This document shows, piece after piece, positions 1-6,477 of a DNA stretch of 9,744 nucleotides. Origin of the DNA: Desulfobacterales bacterium (lineage in GTDB: Bacteria; Desulfobacterota; Desulfobacteria; Desulfobacterales; RPRI01). A program made the position numbers and the translations under genes. Position 1 is the stretch's first letter. Each line of letters begins with the position of its first letter. The stretch is from contig JAUYEO010000081.1 in assembly GCA_030689795.1 (NCBI GenBank), positions 1-9,744 on the forward strand, read 5' to 3'. Below the pieces are notes generated by a model. The model was given only the letters and a program-made list of their open reading frames with translations, did no database searches and was not told the origin of the DNA.

Positions 1-106
1 TTTGGGGAATAGATTTTTAAGGAACTGAGCGTTAAAAATCACAAGCTGTTTGAGGGCGTTAGCCCGAGTTCTTGTGATTTAGCGAAGTGACTTAAAAATC
101 CCCAAA
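1..106. repeat. Interrupted inverted repeat (cruciform-like), dispersed-repeat candidate
   Basis: The segment folds on itself in four nested blocks: 1-7 with 100-106 (TTTGGGG/CCCCAAA), 13-21 with 91-99 (ATTTTTAAG/CTTAAAAAT), 36-45 with 71-80 (AAATCACAAG/CTTGTGATTT), and a GGGC-GTTA-GCCC tip at 54-65. All listed blocks pair perfectly. Between them are a 5-base bulge (8-12) and an unequal internal loop (22-35 against 81-90). There is no credible reading frame. The layout fits a non-coding palindromic repeat element of the REP or MITE kind. It may begin before the window. I see no transposase and no obvious target-site duplication. That it is dispersed in the genome is inference. Confidence 0.6.
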
Positions 107-311
107 AAGCTCATTAAGTGAGCGTATTTCGACTTTTTACGGGTTCATCATTATATCATGCGTGTTATTTTGTTCAAGAGATAAATGATAACTTTAGTCC
201 GGTTAATGCCTGTTCGAATAGCCTTGATTTTGCACAATGTTTTATCTAATGTGGACTCATGATGATGGTTTTGTAAAAAGTCCAGATATGCTCACTTTCC
301 CAAAAAGCTCA
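101..311. repeat. Second inverted repeat pair with a 13-base direct repeat at its borders
   Basis: The left arm at 116-150 and the right arm at 260-297 are imperfect reverse complements. They share a GTAAAAAGTC core, then a stretch with three mismatches ending in GCTCACTT; the right arm carries about three extra bases (GGTTTT where the left arm's complement has CCC). Immediately outside, CCCAAAAAGCTCA occurs at 101-113 and again at 299-311 in the same orientation. A short hairpin GCTCA/TGAGC lies at 109-123. The spacer 151-259 shows nothing recognisable. This overlaps the end of the preceding cruciform, so the two may be parts of one composite non-coding element. No protein is supported here. 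Confidence 0.55.
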
Positions 312-379
312 AAGCAGTTCGCATATGATTATTTTGCAAAGCCGTCTTATAAGAGTACATATCAATCAATAATAGTATT

Positions 380-384
380 AAGGG
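380..384 (+). promoter_or_regulatory. Ribosome binding site that decides the mobA start
   Basis: AAGGG at 380-384 lies nine bases before ATG 394 but only three bases before the in-frame TTG at 388. The spacing supports ATG 394 as the start of mobA rather than the longer TTG form. Confidence 0.5.
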
Positions 385-393
385 CGATTGCAC

Positions 394-993
394 ATGCTTT
401 CTTCTTGTACCGGTGTAATACTGGCAGGCGGTCTTAATTCACGCTTTTCGGGCGCTAACAAAGCCTTTATTCAGATCGGGAACAAGCGAATTCTTGATCA
501 TATATACGATGTTTTCAGTGAACTCTTTGAAGAAATCATTCTGGTTACAAATGATCCTTTAAAATATCTCGAATGGGATCTTAAAATTGTAACGGACATT
601 TATCCAGCAAGAAGTTCTCTTACAGGGATACATGCAGGACTCTTTTATGCAACCGGTTCTCACGCTTTTATTACTGCCTGCGACACTCCTTTTTTAAAAA
701 AAGATCTTGTTGAAGCTTTAATCTGCGCCGTTTTGCCTCAAACAGATATAGTTATTCCTGAAACTTCTGCAGGCATAGAGCCTCTTTGTGCCGTTTATTC
801 AAAAAGATGCTTGAAACAGATAGAAAATCAGCTTGAAAAACAGGAATATAAAATTCAAGGATTTTTCAACAAGGTTCGCGTTATAAAAATTTCAGAAGAT
901 GAAATACGGGCAAAAGATCCTGAATTGACATCATTTTTTAATGTCAACACTCCTTTTGCATTTGATAAGGCAAAAGAGATAAAAACAGGTTGA
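394..993 (+). CDS. mobA: Molybdenum cofactor guanylyltransferase MobA
   Basis: Cytoplasmic nucleotidyltransferase that joins GMP from GTP to molybdopterin, giving the guanine dinucleotide cofactor (MGD) used by DMSO-reductase-family enzymes such as formate dehydrogenases. The 199-residue product has the size of the family. The N-terminal GTP-binding signature GVILAGG...SRF...NKAF occupies residues 7-25, the Mg-binding Asp is in ITACDTPF (D97), a PLCAVYSKR segment follows at about 130-138, and the C-terminal FNVNTP motif is at about 182-187. The start is ATG 394, supported by AAGGG nine bases upstream; a TTG two codons earlier is in frame but badly spaced. It is followed 36 bases later by moaE and then moaC, so it heads a molybdenum-cofactor operon. 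The Met usual in the RMG part of the signature is replaced (RFSG). No promoter was recognised in the repeat-rich DNA upstream. Confidence 0.9.
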   Translation: MLSSCTGVILAGGLNSRFSGANKAFIQIGNKRILDHIYDVFSELFEEIILVTNDPLKYLEWDLKIVTDIYPARSSLTGIHAGLFYATGSHAFITACDTPFLKKDLVEALICAVLPQTDIVIPETSAGIEPLCAVYSKRCLKQIENQLEKQEYKIQGFFNKVRVIKISEDEIRAKDPELTSFFNVNTPFAFDKAKEIKTG

Positions 994-1029
994 CGGTTAT
1001 ATTTTTTAAGGTGCGGCCGGAGAATAGTT

Positions 1030-1389
1030 ATGAATATGCTGATGCTTATTGATAAAATAAAGAAGAATCCGGAATATGACAGGGTGGGAATGATATTATG
1101 CCACAACGGCGTGGTCCGTGGAACATCCCGTGACGGGCGTAAAGTATCGGGGCTTAAAATCGCGGTTGATCATTCAAAGTTGAAACAGATTGTTGAAGAA
1201 AACAAAAAAATGGCCGGAATTATTGAAATTCTTGTTGAGATTGAAGAAGATAAAGATCTTCTTGTAGGAGAAGATGTAATGTTTCTGGTTGTTGCCGGCG
1301 ACATCCGTGATAACGTAATAAAATCTTTAAATGATACTCTAAATGCAATCAAGACAACCGTAACAAAAAAGACCGAGTTTTATTTATAA
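1030..1389 (+). CDS. moaE: Divergent MoaE-like molybdopterin synthase catalytic subunit
   Basis: MoaE family proteins form the large subunit of molybdopterin synthase, which with thiocarboxylated MoaD adds two sulfurs to cyclic pyranopterin monophosphate. This 119-residue protein is shorter than typical MoaE (about 150). It keeps the early GMILCHNGVVRG...GRKVSGL block (20-42), with Arg30 matching the conserved Arg of the VR motif. It also has a late AGDIRDNV...LNAIKTTVTKKTEF block (89-117), where K108 and K113/K114 can be placed against the two catalytic lysines. The usual IxHRxG motif is missing (EDKDLLVGED at 73-82) and AHR is reduced to GDIR, so the match is distant. GGAG at 1019-1022 precedes ATG by seven bases. 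It sits between mobA and moaC, which supports the assignment. No moaD is visible in the window. Full catalytic activity is uncertain. Confidence 0.72.
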   Translation: MNMLMLIDKIKKNPEYDRVGMILCHNGVVRGTSRDGRKVSGLKIAVDHSKLKQIVEENKKMAGIIEILVEIEEDKDLLVGEDVMFLVVAGDIRDNVIKSLNDTLNAIKTTVTKKTEFYL

Positions 1390-1401
1390 AGGAATCATAT
1401 A

Positions 1402-1887
1402 ATGCCTTCTTTTACTCATATTGACGAAAAGGGCAACGTGCGAATGGTTGATGTCACAGAAAAAGAATCAACAAACAGAACAGCCATTGCGCAGGGTATT
1501 GTAATCATGAACCCTGCAACTTTCAGTAAGATTAAAAATCAGAAGGTAAAAAAAGGGAATGTTCTTGAAACCGCCAGGATTGCCGGAATAATGGCTGCGA
1601 AAAAGACATCGGACCTGATACCAATGTGCCATCCTTTAAATCTCACCCATGTGGCTGTTGATTTTTATCCGGATGAAAGCTCAAGCAGCATAAGAATCGA
1701 ATCGTCAGTAAAGATCTTCAGCCAAACAGGGGTTGAGATGGAGGCTTTAACCGCGGTTTCCGTGGCTGCTTTAACAATATACGATATGTGCAAATCAAAT
1801 GACAGGGAGATTATCATTTCAAATATAAGCCTTCTTGAAAAAGATGGTGGAAAAAGCGGTAAATTTGTCAGAACAAAAAAGAAATAG
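1402..1887 (+). CDS. moaC: Cyclic pyranopterin monophosphate synthase MoaC
   Basis: MoaC, acting with the radical-SAM enzyme MoaA, rearranges GTP-derived 3',8-cyclo-7,8-dihydro-GTP into cyclic pyranopterin monophosphate, the first committed molybdopterin intermediate. The 161-residue product has family length and all main signatures: MVDVTEKE (15-22), the catalytic-region lysine near K51, IPMCHPL (73-79), GVEMEALTAVS (110-120), YDMCK (127-131) and LLEKDGGKSG (144-153). AAAGGA at 1388-1393 overlaps the moaE stop and is eight bases before the ATG, so translation is probably coupled in the operon. moaA is not in the window. The mltA start follows 16 bases after the stop, so this run may be transcribed through into mltA. 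Confidence 0.96.
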   Translation: MPSFTHIDEKGNVRMVDVTEKESTNRTAIAQGIVIMNPATFSKIKNQKVKKGNVLETARIAGIMAAKKTSDLIPMCHPLNLTHVAVDFYPDESSSSIRIESSVKIFSQTGVEMEALTAVSVAALTIYDMCKSNDREIIISNISLLEKDGGKSGKFVRTKKK

Positions 1888-1903
1888 ATTCCAACAGAGA
1901 ATT

Positions 1904-3148
1904 ATGAATCAGCTCGCCATAAATAATTCAAAATCAGCCGGGCGTGTCAAGCTGTCTCTTTTGCTGATCTGTATGTTTTTGATAGCACTGGTATGCGGAT
2001 GTGCCCCGATAATTCACAGACCGCCGGAAGAGATCCCGGTGTTTGAAAAATTGCCGGTTTCCGAATACCCCGGGTTTGTTGACGACACAAATTATGTCAA
2101 TCTCTCGGACAGTATACAGCAAAGTCTTTCATATTTTAAGAAAAGACCAAAAGATATGAAATTTAAGTTCGGACAGGATGTATATGAAACATCTCATATG
2201 GTCGATTCTTTGGTTAAATTCCTTGAGTTTACAGAAAAAAAACCTTCTGCTGATGAATTAAGAAAATACATCAATAAAAATTATTATGTCTATAAATCAA
2301 CCGGAAGCAACGGAAGCGGAGAGGTTCTTTTTACAGGATATTATGAACCCTTTTTGGAAGGAAGTCTTTCAAAGAGCGATATATATAAATATCCTGTTTA
2401 TGGAACCCCGCCGGATCTTATTTCAATAGACCTTTCATTATTTTCTCCGAAATACGAGGGAGAAAAAATAACGGGAAGATATACGGGGCAGACGGTTGTT
2501 CCTTATTATGAACGAAAGGAAATTGAGACAGGAGGAATGCTTGAAGGTAAGGCTCCTGTTGTTGCATGGGTAAAAGACCCGATAGATCTTTTTTTTCTTC
2601 AAATTCAGGGATCCGGAAAGATTCTCCTTGATAATAGTGAGATGATAAATATTCATTATCATGCTTCAAACGGGCGCCCATATAAAAGTATTGGTAATCT
2701 TCTGATTCAGAAAGAAATAATTCCGCATTCCGAAATGTCTATGCAAAGGATCCGGGCATATTTAAATTCCAATCCCGAAGAGGTTCAGGATATTTTGAAT
2801 TACAATCCAAGCTATGTTTTCTTTAAAATGGAAGAAGACGGGCCGCTGGGGTGCCTGGGTGTAAAACTGACACCAGGAAGGTCTGTAGCTTTGGACAGGC
2901 GTATCTTCCCATTAGCCGGTCTTGTCTATATTGAAACCGTAAAGCCTCTGGTAGGCGGAAACGGAGAAATTACCGAATGGATAAAAAACAAAAGCTTTGT
3001 TTTAAGCCAGGATACAGGGGGTGCCATCCGGGGTCCCGGCCGTGCCGATATTTACTGGGGAAATGGTAAATATGCGGAAACAGCCGCAGGAAACATGCGG
3101 CACAAGGGAAGTCTTTATTTTCTGATTCTAAAACCTGAAAAAAAATAG
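1904..3148 (+). CDS. mltA: Membrane-bound lytic murein transglycosylase A (MltA family lipoprotein)
   Basis: Cleaves the MurNAc-GlcNAc bond of peptidoglycan with formation of 1,6-anhydro-MurNAc, probably while anchored by lipid to the periplasmic face of the outer membrane. The 414-residue product has a basic N-terminus, a hydrophobic stretch, and a lipobox-like LVCGC with candidate lipidated Cys33 (the Cys at -2 is unusual). The MltA domain shows FTGYYEP (about 143-149), VAWVKDPIDLFFLQIQGSG (about 220-238) and the C-terminal 3D domain QDTGGAIRGPGRADIYWG (369-386), whose conserved Asp residues are D370 and D382. The reading frame stays open back to 1835 inside moaC. ATG 1904 is preferred because it gives a proper signal peptide, lies just after the moaC stop, and follows an AGAGA-type weak ribosome site. 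Whether it shares a transcript with the Moco genes is inferred from spacing only. Confidence 0.92.
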   Translation: MNQLAINNSKSAGRVKLSLLLICMFLIALVCGCAPIIHRPPEEIPVFEKLPVSEYPGFVDDTNYVNLSDSIQQSLSYFKKRPKDMKFKFGQDVYETSHMVDSLVKFLEFTEKKPSADELRKYINKNYYVYKSTGSNGSGEVLFTGYYEPFLEGSLSKSDIYKYPVYGTPPDLISIDLSLFSPKYEGEKITGRYTGQTVVPYYERKEIETGGMLEGKAPVVAWVKDPIDLFFLQIQGSGKILLDNSEMINIHYHASNGRPYKSIGNLLIQKEIIPHSEMSMQRIRAYLNSNPEEVQDILNYNPSYVFFKMEEDGPLGCLGVKLTPGRSVALDRRIFPLAGLVYIETVKPLVGGNGEITEWIKNKSFVLSQDTGGAIRGPGRADIYWGNGKYAETAAGNMRHKGSLYFLILKPEKK

Positions 3149-3170
3149 GCATGAAAACATTTTGTTATAA

Positions 3171-3213
3171 TGCCGGTTTTATTCTGTCTTGACTAATACC
3201 ATTAAAATCGGTA
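3171..3213 (+). other. Imperfect hairpin between mltA and tatB
   Basis: TGCCGGTTTTA (3171-3181) can pair with TAAAATCGGTA (3203-3213) over 11 positions including two G-T pairs, around a 21-base loop. It lies 23 bases after the mltA stop. It could mark the end of the mltA transcript, but the loop is long and no T-tract follows, so it is not a good intrinsic terminator. The rest of the 3149-3272 gap is AT-rich with no clear promoter. Confidence 0.25.
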
Positions 3214-3272
3214 CTGAAAAAAGCTTCTTATTTTATTGATTTTTACTTACACTTTGGCGGGGGGATAAAAAT

Positions 3273-3629
3273 ATGCTGGGCATAGGAATGCCTGAAATGA
3301 TTCTGATAGCTGTTATAGCTCTTATCGTTATTGGTCCCGACAAACTTCCCGGCCTCGCAAAAACTCTCGGGCGCATATTCGGTGAATTGAAAAAGGCTAC
3401 AAACGAATTCAAGGAGACAATGGAAGTTGAATCCAAGCTGACAGATGTAAAAAAAGCCTTCGACGGAATAAATGAAAAAGATATAATGGATAAGGCAGAA
3501 ACAGTAAACGAACAGGAAAACATTGAAACTTCTTCAGCGCCTTCAGCCGATAATATTGATGATAAATGTGACGATAAGTGTGATGAAAAGAACGATGTAG
3601 AGAAAGAAGCATCAAAAGGAACCGCTTAA
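3273..3629 (+). CDS. tatB: Twin-arginine translocase subunit TatB (TatA/B family)
   Basis: Single-span membrane subunit of the Tat export system, which moves folded, often cofactor-containing proteins with RR signal peptides to the periplasm. The 118-residue protein starts with the typical MLGIGMPEM, including Glu8, a transmembrane helix (about 9-20), the GPDKLP hinge (21-26) and an amphipathic helix (about 27-60). The Gly-Pro hinge and the adjacent tatC favour TatB over TatA, though some organisms use one protein for both roles. A strong GGGGGG ribosome site (3259-3264) lies eight bases before ATG. The acidic tail contains the imperfect repeat DDKCDDKCDEK with C99 and C103, which is unusual for this family. 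tatC follows after three bases, so the two are co-transcribed. Confidence 0.88.
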   Translation: MLGIGMPEMILIAVIALIVIGPDKLPGLAKTLGRIFGELKKATNEFKETMEVESKLTDVKKAFDGINEKDIMDKAETVNEQENIETSSAPSADNIDDKCDDKCDEKNDVEKEASKGTA

Positions 3630-3632
3630 AAG

Positions 3633-4376
3633 ATGAAAGAGGATGATAAAATTCCTTTCACAGCTCACCTTGAAGAACTCAGGAAGCGTCTTGTAATCTG
3701 CTGTGTCGCAATCGGCATAGGCGTTGTGATAGCGTATGGATTTAAGGAAAAATTATTTGAGATCCTGACGATTCCTCTTGTCCGGGAAATGCGACCAGGA
3801 GATAAACTTATTTTTACAGGTCTCACAGAGGCTTTTTTTACATATATGAAGGTTGCTTTTCTTGCAGGCATAATGCTTGCTTCGCCGGTCATTATATACC
3901 AGTTCTGGGCTTTTGTGGGTCCCGGGCTTTATAAGAAGGAAAGACGATATTTTGTTCCGATAGTTTTATTATCTGCATTTTTTTTCGTTGGAGGATCTCT
4001 TTTCTGTTTTTTTGTTGTTTTCCCTTTTGCGTTCAAGTTTTTTCTCAGTTTTGCAACAGAGGTTATACAGCCGCTTCCATCTATGAATGAGTATTTAAGT
4101 TTTGTTTCTGTGACGATGCTCGCTTTCGGGCTTGTTTTTGAACTTCCTCTTGTTATTGTTTTTCTGGCAAGACTTGGTATTGTCACGGTCGATTTTTTGA
4201 GAAAAAACAGGAAGTATGCGATTCTTTTAATATTTCTTATTGCTGCTATTCTGACTCCGGGGCCGGATGTTGTGTCTCAGGTACTTATGGCGTTTCCCCT
4301 TATGTTTCTATATGAAATAAGTATTGTTGGCGCCATATTTTTTGGTAAAAAGAAGGAGAAAAAGACGGACGGATGA
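3633..4376 (+). CDS. tatC: Sec-independent protein translocase TatC
   Basis: Polytopic inner-membrane receptor of the Tat system; it recognises the twin-arginine signal peptide together with TatB. The 247 residues match family length and contain six predicted hydrophobic spans. Signatures are HLEELRKRL near the N-terminus (12-20), containing the conserved signal-peptide-contacting Glu; FVGPGLYKKERRY (94-106) in the first cytoplasmic loop; FELP (169-172); and LTPGPDVVSQ (207-216) before the last span. It ends in a Lys-rich cytoplasmic tail. It lies three bases after tatB, with AAAAGGA at 3614-3620 inside the tatB end, so translation is probably coupled. In this neighbourhood the likely cargo includes molybdo- or tungsto-enzymes and hydrogenases of the periplasm, but none is encoded here. 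Confidence 0.96.
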   Translation: MKEDDKIPFTAHLEELRKRLVICCVAIGIGVVIAYGFKEKLFEILTIPLVREMRPGDKLIFTGLTEAFFTYMKVAFLAGIMLASPVIIYQFWAFVGPGLYKKERRYFVPIVLLSAFFFVGGSLFCFFVVFPFAFKFFLSFATEVIQPLPSMNEYLSFVSVTMLAFGLVFELPLVIVFLARLGIVTVDFLRKNRKYAILLIFLIAAILTPGPDVVSQVLMAFPLMFLYEISIVGAIFFGKKKEKKTDG

Positions 4377-4426
4377 TCGGGAAAAAACAATTTGCCAGGT
4401 ATCGGAAGCTGTGATGTTCTTTATAA

Positions 4427-4455
4427 TTGACAGATTTTTGAGGTATTGATAAAAG
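4427..4455 (+). promoter_or_regulatory. Sigma70-type promoter of the cytochrome c3 gene
   Basis: A consensus -35 TTGACA (4427-4432) and a -10 TAAAAG (4450-4455, four of six matches) are separated by 17 bases, with a TGA just before the -10 that fits an extended -10. A start near 4462 would give a leader of about 70 bases before ATG 4533. It is placed in the tatC-cytochrome gap and is better than anything else there. Confidence 0.55.
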
Positions 4456-4532
4456 TAGACGGAAAGACAGAGTCGGTAAAGGTAATTGTTTGTTGAAGTT
4501 AATTAAAGCTTGAAAGGGGGTAAACGGAATTT

Positions 4533-4988
4533 ATGAAAGTTAAGTCATTATTATTGGTGATGTCGGTAGTTGGAATCGCAACCCTTTTTCTTTCAGCGTC
4601 TGTTTTTGCTGGAACGGCAGTCCCTGATGTAATCAAGATGGAAACAAAGGGATATGAAAAACACGAAAAGGGTATCGTCCAGTTTACACACAAGAAGCAT
4701 GTGGAGGAGTACAAGGGCGCTTGCGGGGATTGCCATCATGACGCAAAAGGCAAGCCACTAGCCAGCCTTAAAGCAGGGGACAAGGTTCAGAGCTGCATCG
4801 AGTGCCATAAGAAGCCGAGCGAGAAGCCGAAGGGAAAAGATGCCCCGAAGCTTTCAAAGAAAGAAGCCCTCGAGTACCATGCCGAAGCTCTTCATGATAA
4901 CTGTCAGAGTTGCCACAAGGAATTCAACAAGAAAAATAATTCAAAGGCAGCTCCTACGACCTGCGTAAAGTGTCATCCAAAGCAGTAA
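4533..4988 (+). CDS. Periplasmic tetrahaem cytochrome c3 (class III)
   Basis: Small periplasmic electron carrier that takes electrons from hydrogenases and formate dehydrogenases and passes them to membrane redox complexes. The 151-residue precursor has a Sec signal peptide with likely cleavage after SVFA (residue 26). Four haem c motifs are present, all CxxCH: CGDCH (64-68), CIECH (88-92), CQSCH (124-128) and CVKCH (144-148). The FTHKKHVEEY segment supplies His53 and His56, and His69 follows the first motif; with His121 these are plausible sixth ligands by analogy with known c3 structures. The mature protein (about 125 residues) is somewhat longer than the roughly 107 of Desulfovibrio c3, mostly through a Lys/Pro-rich insert at about 93-110. 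AAAGGGGG at 4513-4520 is the ribosome site. It has its own promoter and terminator, so it is probably monocistronic. Confidence 0.93.
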   Translation: MKVKSLLLVMSVVGIATLFLSASVFAGTAVPDVIKMETKGYEKHEKGIVQFTHKKHVEEYKGACGDCHHDAKGKPLASLKAGDKVQSCIECHKKPSEKPKGKDAPKLSKKEALEYHAEALHDNCQSCHKEFNKKNNSKAAPTTCVKCHPKQ

Positions 4989-5012
4989 AAGATTATTGTA
5001 AATAAAGTCGTG

Positions 5013-5057
5013 TTTAGGGCCGGTTTTCTTTGAGAAGCCGGCCCTAAATTTTTTTTT
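5013..5057 (+). terminator. Strong intrinsic terminator of the cytochrome c3 gene
   Basis: A perfect 11-bp stem, TTTAGGGCCGG (5013-5023) with CCGGCCCTAAA (5038-5048), is extendable inward by four weaker pairs and is followed directly by nine T (5049-5057) on the + strand. It begins 24 bases after the cytochrome stop. The second arm and T-run overlap the last codons and the TAG stop (5044-5046) of the convergent dsrN. In the other direction no T-run follows the hairpin, so efficient termination is expected mainly for + transcripts. Confidence 0.9.
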
Positions 5058-6468
5058 CACGGTAAGAGCGTGCATTTCGTATCATGGCTTCAGCCCAGAA
5101 TGGAGTTCCCAGCGCGTGAATGTGGGTATATGTGGCAAGAATATTCTTGAAGACAACGCCGTCTCTGTTATTGATGAGTCCTGATCCTCTTTTTAACCTG
5201 AATGCAAGGTCTTTCTCTTCCCCGCCCCATTCAAGAACGCTTGAATAATGGAATTCGTGTCCACGAATTTCCATACCTGCTTCGAAATACGGATTATTTC
5301 TTTCCACCTCAACGATTGTGTAACCGTGGGCCTGGGGTTTTTTAGAAAATCCAAAGGTTATTGGAAGAAGACCGGCCATGGCATATGTTATGCCGTCAAG
5401 AAAAAGTTCTTTCCCCAGATACATCAATCCGCCGCATTCCGCATATATTGGGAGTCCTTTTGCAGCCAGGGCTTTTAATTCTTCTTTGTAAAAAGTGTTT
5501 TCAGAAAGTTCTTTTGCGTGGGTTTCAGGAAAGCCGCCGCCGATATAGAGGGCGTCAACATCCGGAATTGTTTTATCCGACAGAGGGCTCATATAAATAA
5601 GCTCTGCGCCTTCAAAAATAAGGGCATCAATATTTTCCTGATAGTAAAACTGAAATGCGGAATCTCTCATAATGCCGATCCTTGGTTTTATTTTGAAAGC
5701 TGTTGCCGGATCGGTATCTTTCTTTTCCGATATCTCTTCCGCACTCCCTGCTGGCGGCAGGCCCGGTGCGTTGAAAGCTGTCTGTGCCAGTTTGTCAAGA
5801 TCGATATATTTGACGGCCATTTCCGCTGCCGCAGCGATGGAGTCGGCTGCCCATTTATGTTCGGGTGTCGGTATAAGTCCCATATGCCTTTCAGGAAAAC
5901 TTTGCCTGTTGAGCTTAGGGACGGAACCTAGTACAGATACACCTGTGTGGTATTCGATGCTTCTTTTTAATATGTTTTCATGCCTTGCGCCGGCAACCCT
6001 GTTTAATATTACACCCTTTATATCAACGTTTCTGTCAAAATGAATGCAGCCCAAAACAACTGCTGCTATAGTCCGGGTGCTCTTGGTGCAATCAATGCAT
6101 AAAATTACAGGCGCCCTGAGAAGTTTTGCAAGCTCGGCTGTGCTGGTAGTACCTTCAAGATCTATTCCGTCATAGAGACCGCGGTTACCTTCAATAACCG
6201 ACAAATCAGTACCAAGAGAGTGAGAGTAAAATGAAGTCAGTACCCGATCAACAGGCGTAAGGAATGTGTCCAGATTATAGCAGGGCCGGCCTGCAGCAAG
6301 AGCAAGCCAGCCCGCATCAATATAATCAGGACCTTTTTTGAAAGGAGATACTTGTTTTCCGGCGACTTTAAAAGCAGCAATTACGCCGGTAGATATTATG
6401 GTTTTTCCTGATCCACCACTGATGGCCGAAATAATGATTCTGGGAAAAGCCATATTGTCCTGCATCAT
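5044..6468 (-). CDS. dsrN: DsrN, CbiA/CobB-family cobyrinate a,c-diamide synthase-like amidase
   Basis: Glutamine-dependent ATP-driven amidase of the CbiA family. In dsr operons the homologue DsrN is thought to amidate sirohaem to siroamide for sulfite reductase; a role in cobalamin synthesis is an alternative that homology alone cannot exclude. Residue numbers are for the 474-residue form. The ATP-binding N-terminal domain has the P-loop SGGSGKT (17-23) and FKKGPDYID (43-51). The C-terminal class I glutamine amidotransferase domain has GGGFPETHA (310-318), the nucleophile Cys345 in YAECGGLMYLG, GHEFHYS (403-409) and a TYTHIHALG motif with the likely catalytic His449. Three in-frame Met codons compete for the start. 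ATG 6468 has no ribosome site, whereas ATG 6453 (MAFPRIII) follows CAGGA, only four bases away, so the true protein may begin there. It lies 9 bases after dsrD. The gene end runs into the convergent terminator, and an A9 tract encodes the last lysines. Confidence 0.9.
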   Translation of the reverse strand: MMQDNMAFPRIIISAISGGSGKTIISTGVIAAFKVAGKQVSPFKKGPDYIDAGWLALAAGRPCYNLDTFLTPVDRVLTSFYSHSLGTDLSVIEGNRGLYDGIDLEGTTSTAELAKLLRAPVILCIDCTKSTRTIAAVVLGCIHFDRNVDIKGVILNRVAGARHENILKRSIEYHTGVSVLGSVPKLNRQSFPERHMGLIPTPEHKWAADSIAAAAEMAVKYIDLDKLAQTAFNAPGLPPAGSAEEISEKKDTDPATAFKIKPRIGIMRDSAFQFYYQENIDALIFEGAELIYMSPLSDKTIPDVDALYIGGGFPETHAKELSENTFYKEELKALAAKGLPIYAECGGLMYLGKELFLDGITYAMAGLLPITFGFSKKPQAHGYTIVEVERNNPYFEAGMEIRGHEFHYSSVLEWGGEEKDLAFRLKRGSGLINNRDGVVFKNILATYTHIHALGTPFWAEAMIRNARSYREKKI

Positions 6469-6477
6469 GGAAGAAAT

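Noticed and set aside
237..437. 66-codon + strand frame in front of mobA
   Set aside because: It runs through the inverted-repeat right arm and into mobA in another frame, has no ribosome site and no recognisable domain.
1835..1903. Longer mltA N-terminus overlapping moaC
   Set aside because: Would put a basic, non-signal-like stretch ahead of the lipoprotein signal peptide; ATG 1904 is the better start.
3189..3217. Promoter TTGACT/17/TACTGA for tatBC
   Set aside because: The -10 matches only two of six consensus bases; the -35 alone is not enough.
5044..5060. A9 slippery tract followed by a stem-loop at the dsrN end, suggesting programmed frameshifting
   Set aside because: Fully explained by the T-run and hairpin of the opposite-strand terminator; the stop codon lies within the stem and there is no meaningful extension domain.
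5672..6043. 123-codon + strand frame antisense to dsrN
   Set aside because: Shadow of dsrN, whose motifs are intact; no ribosome site or domain.
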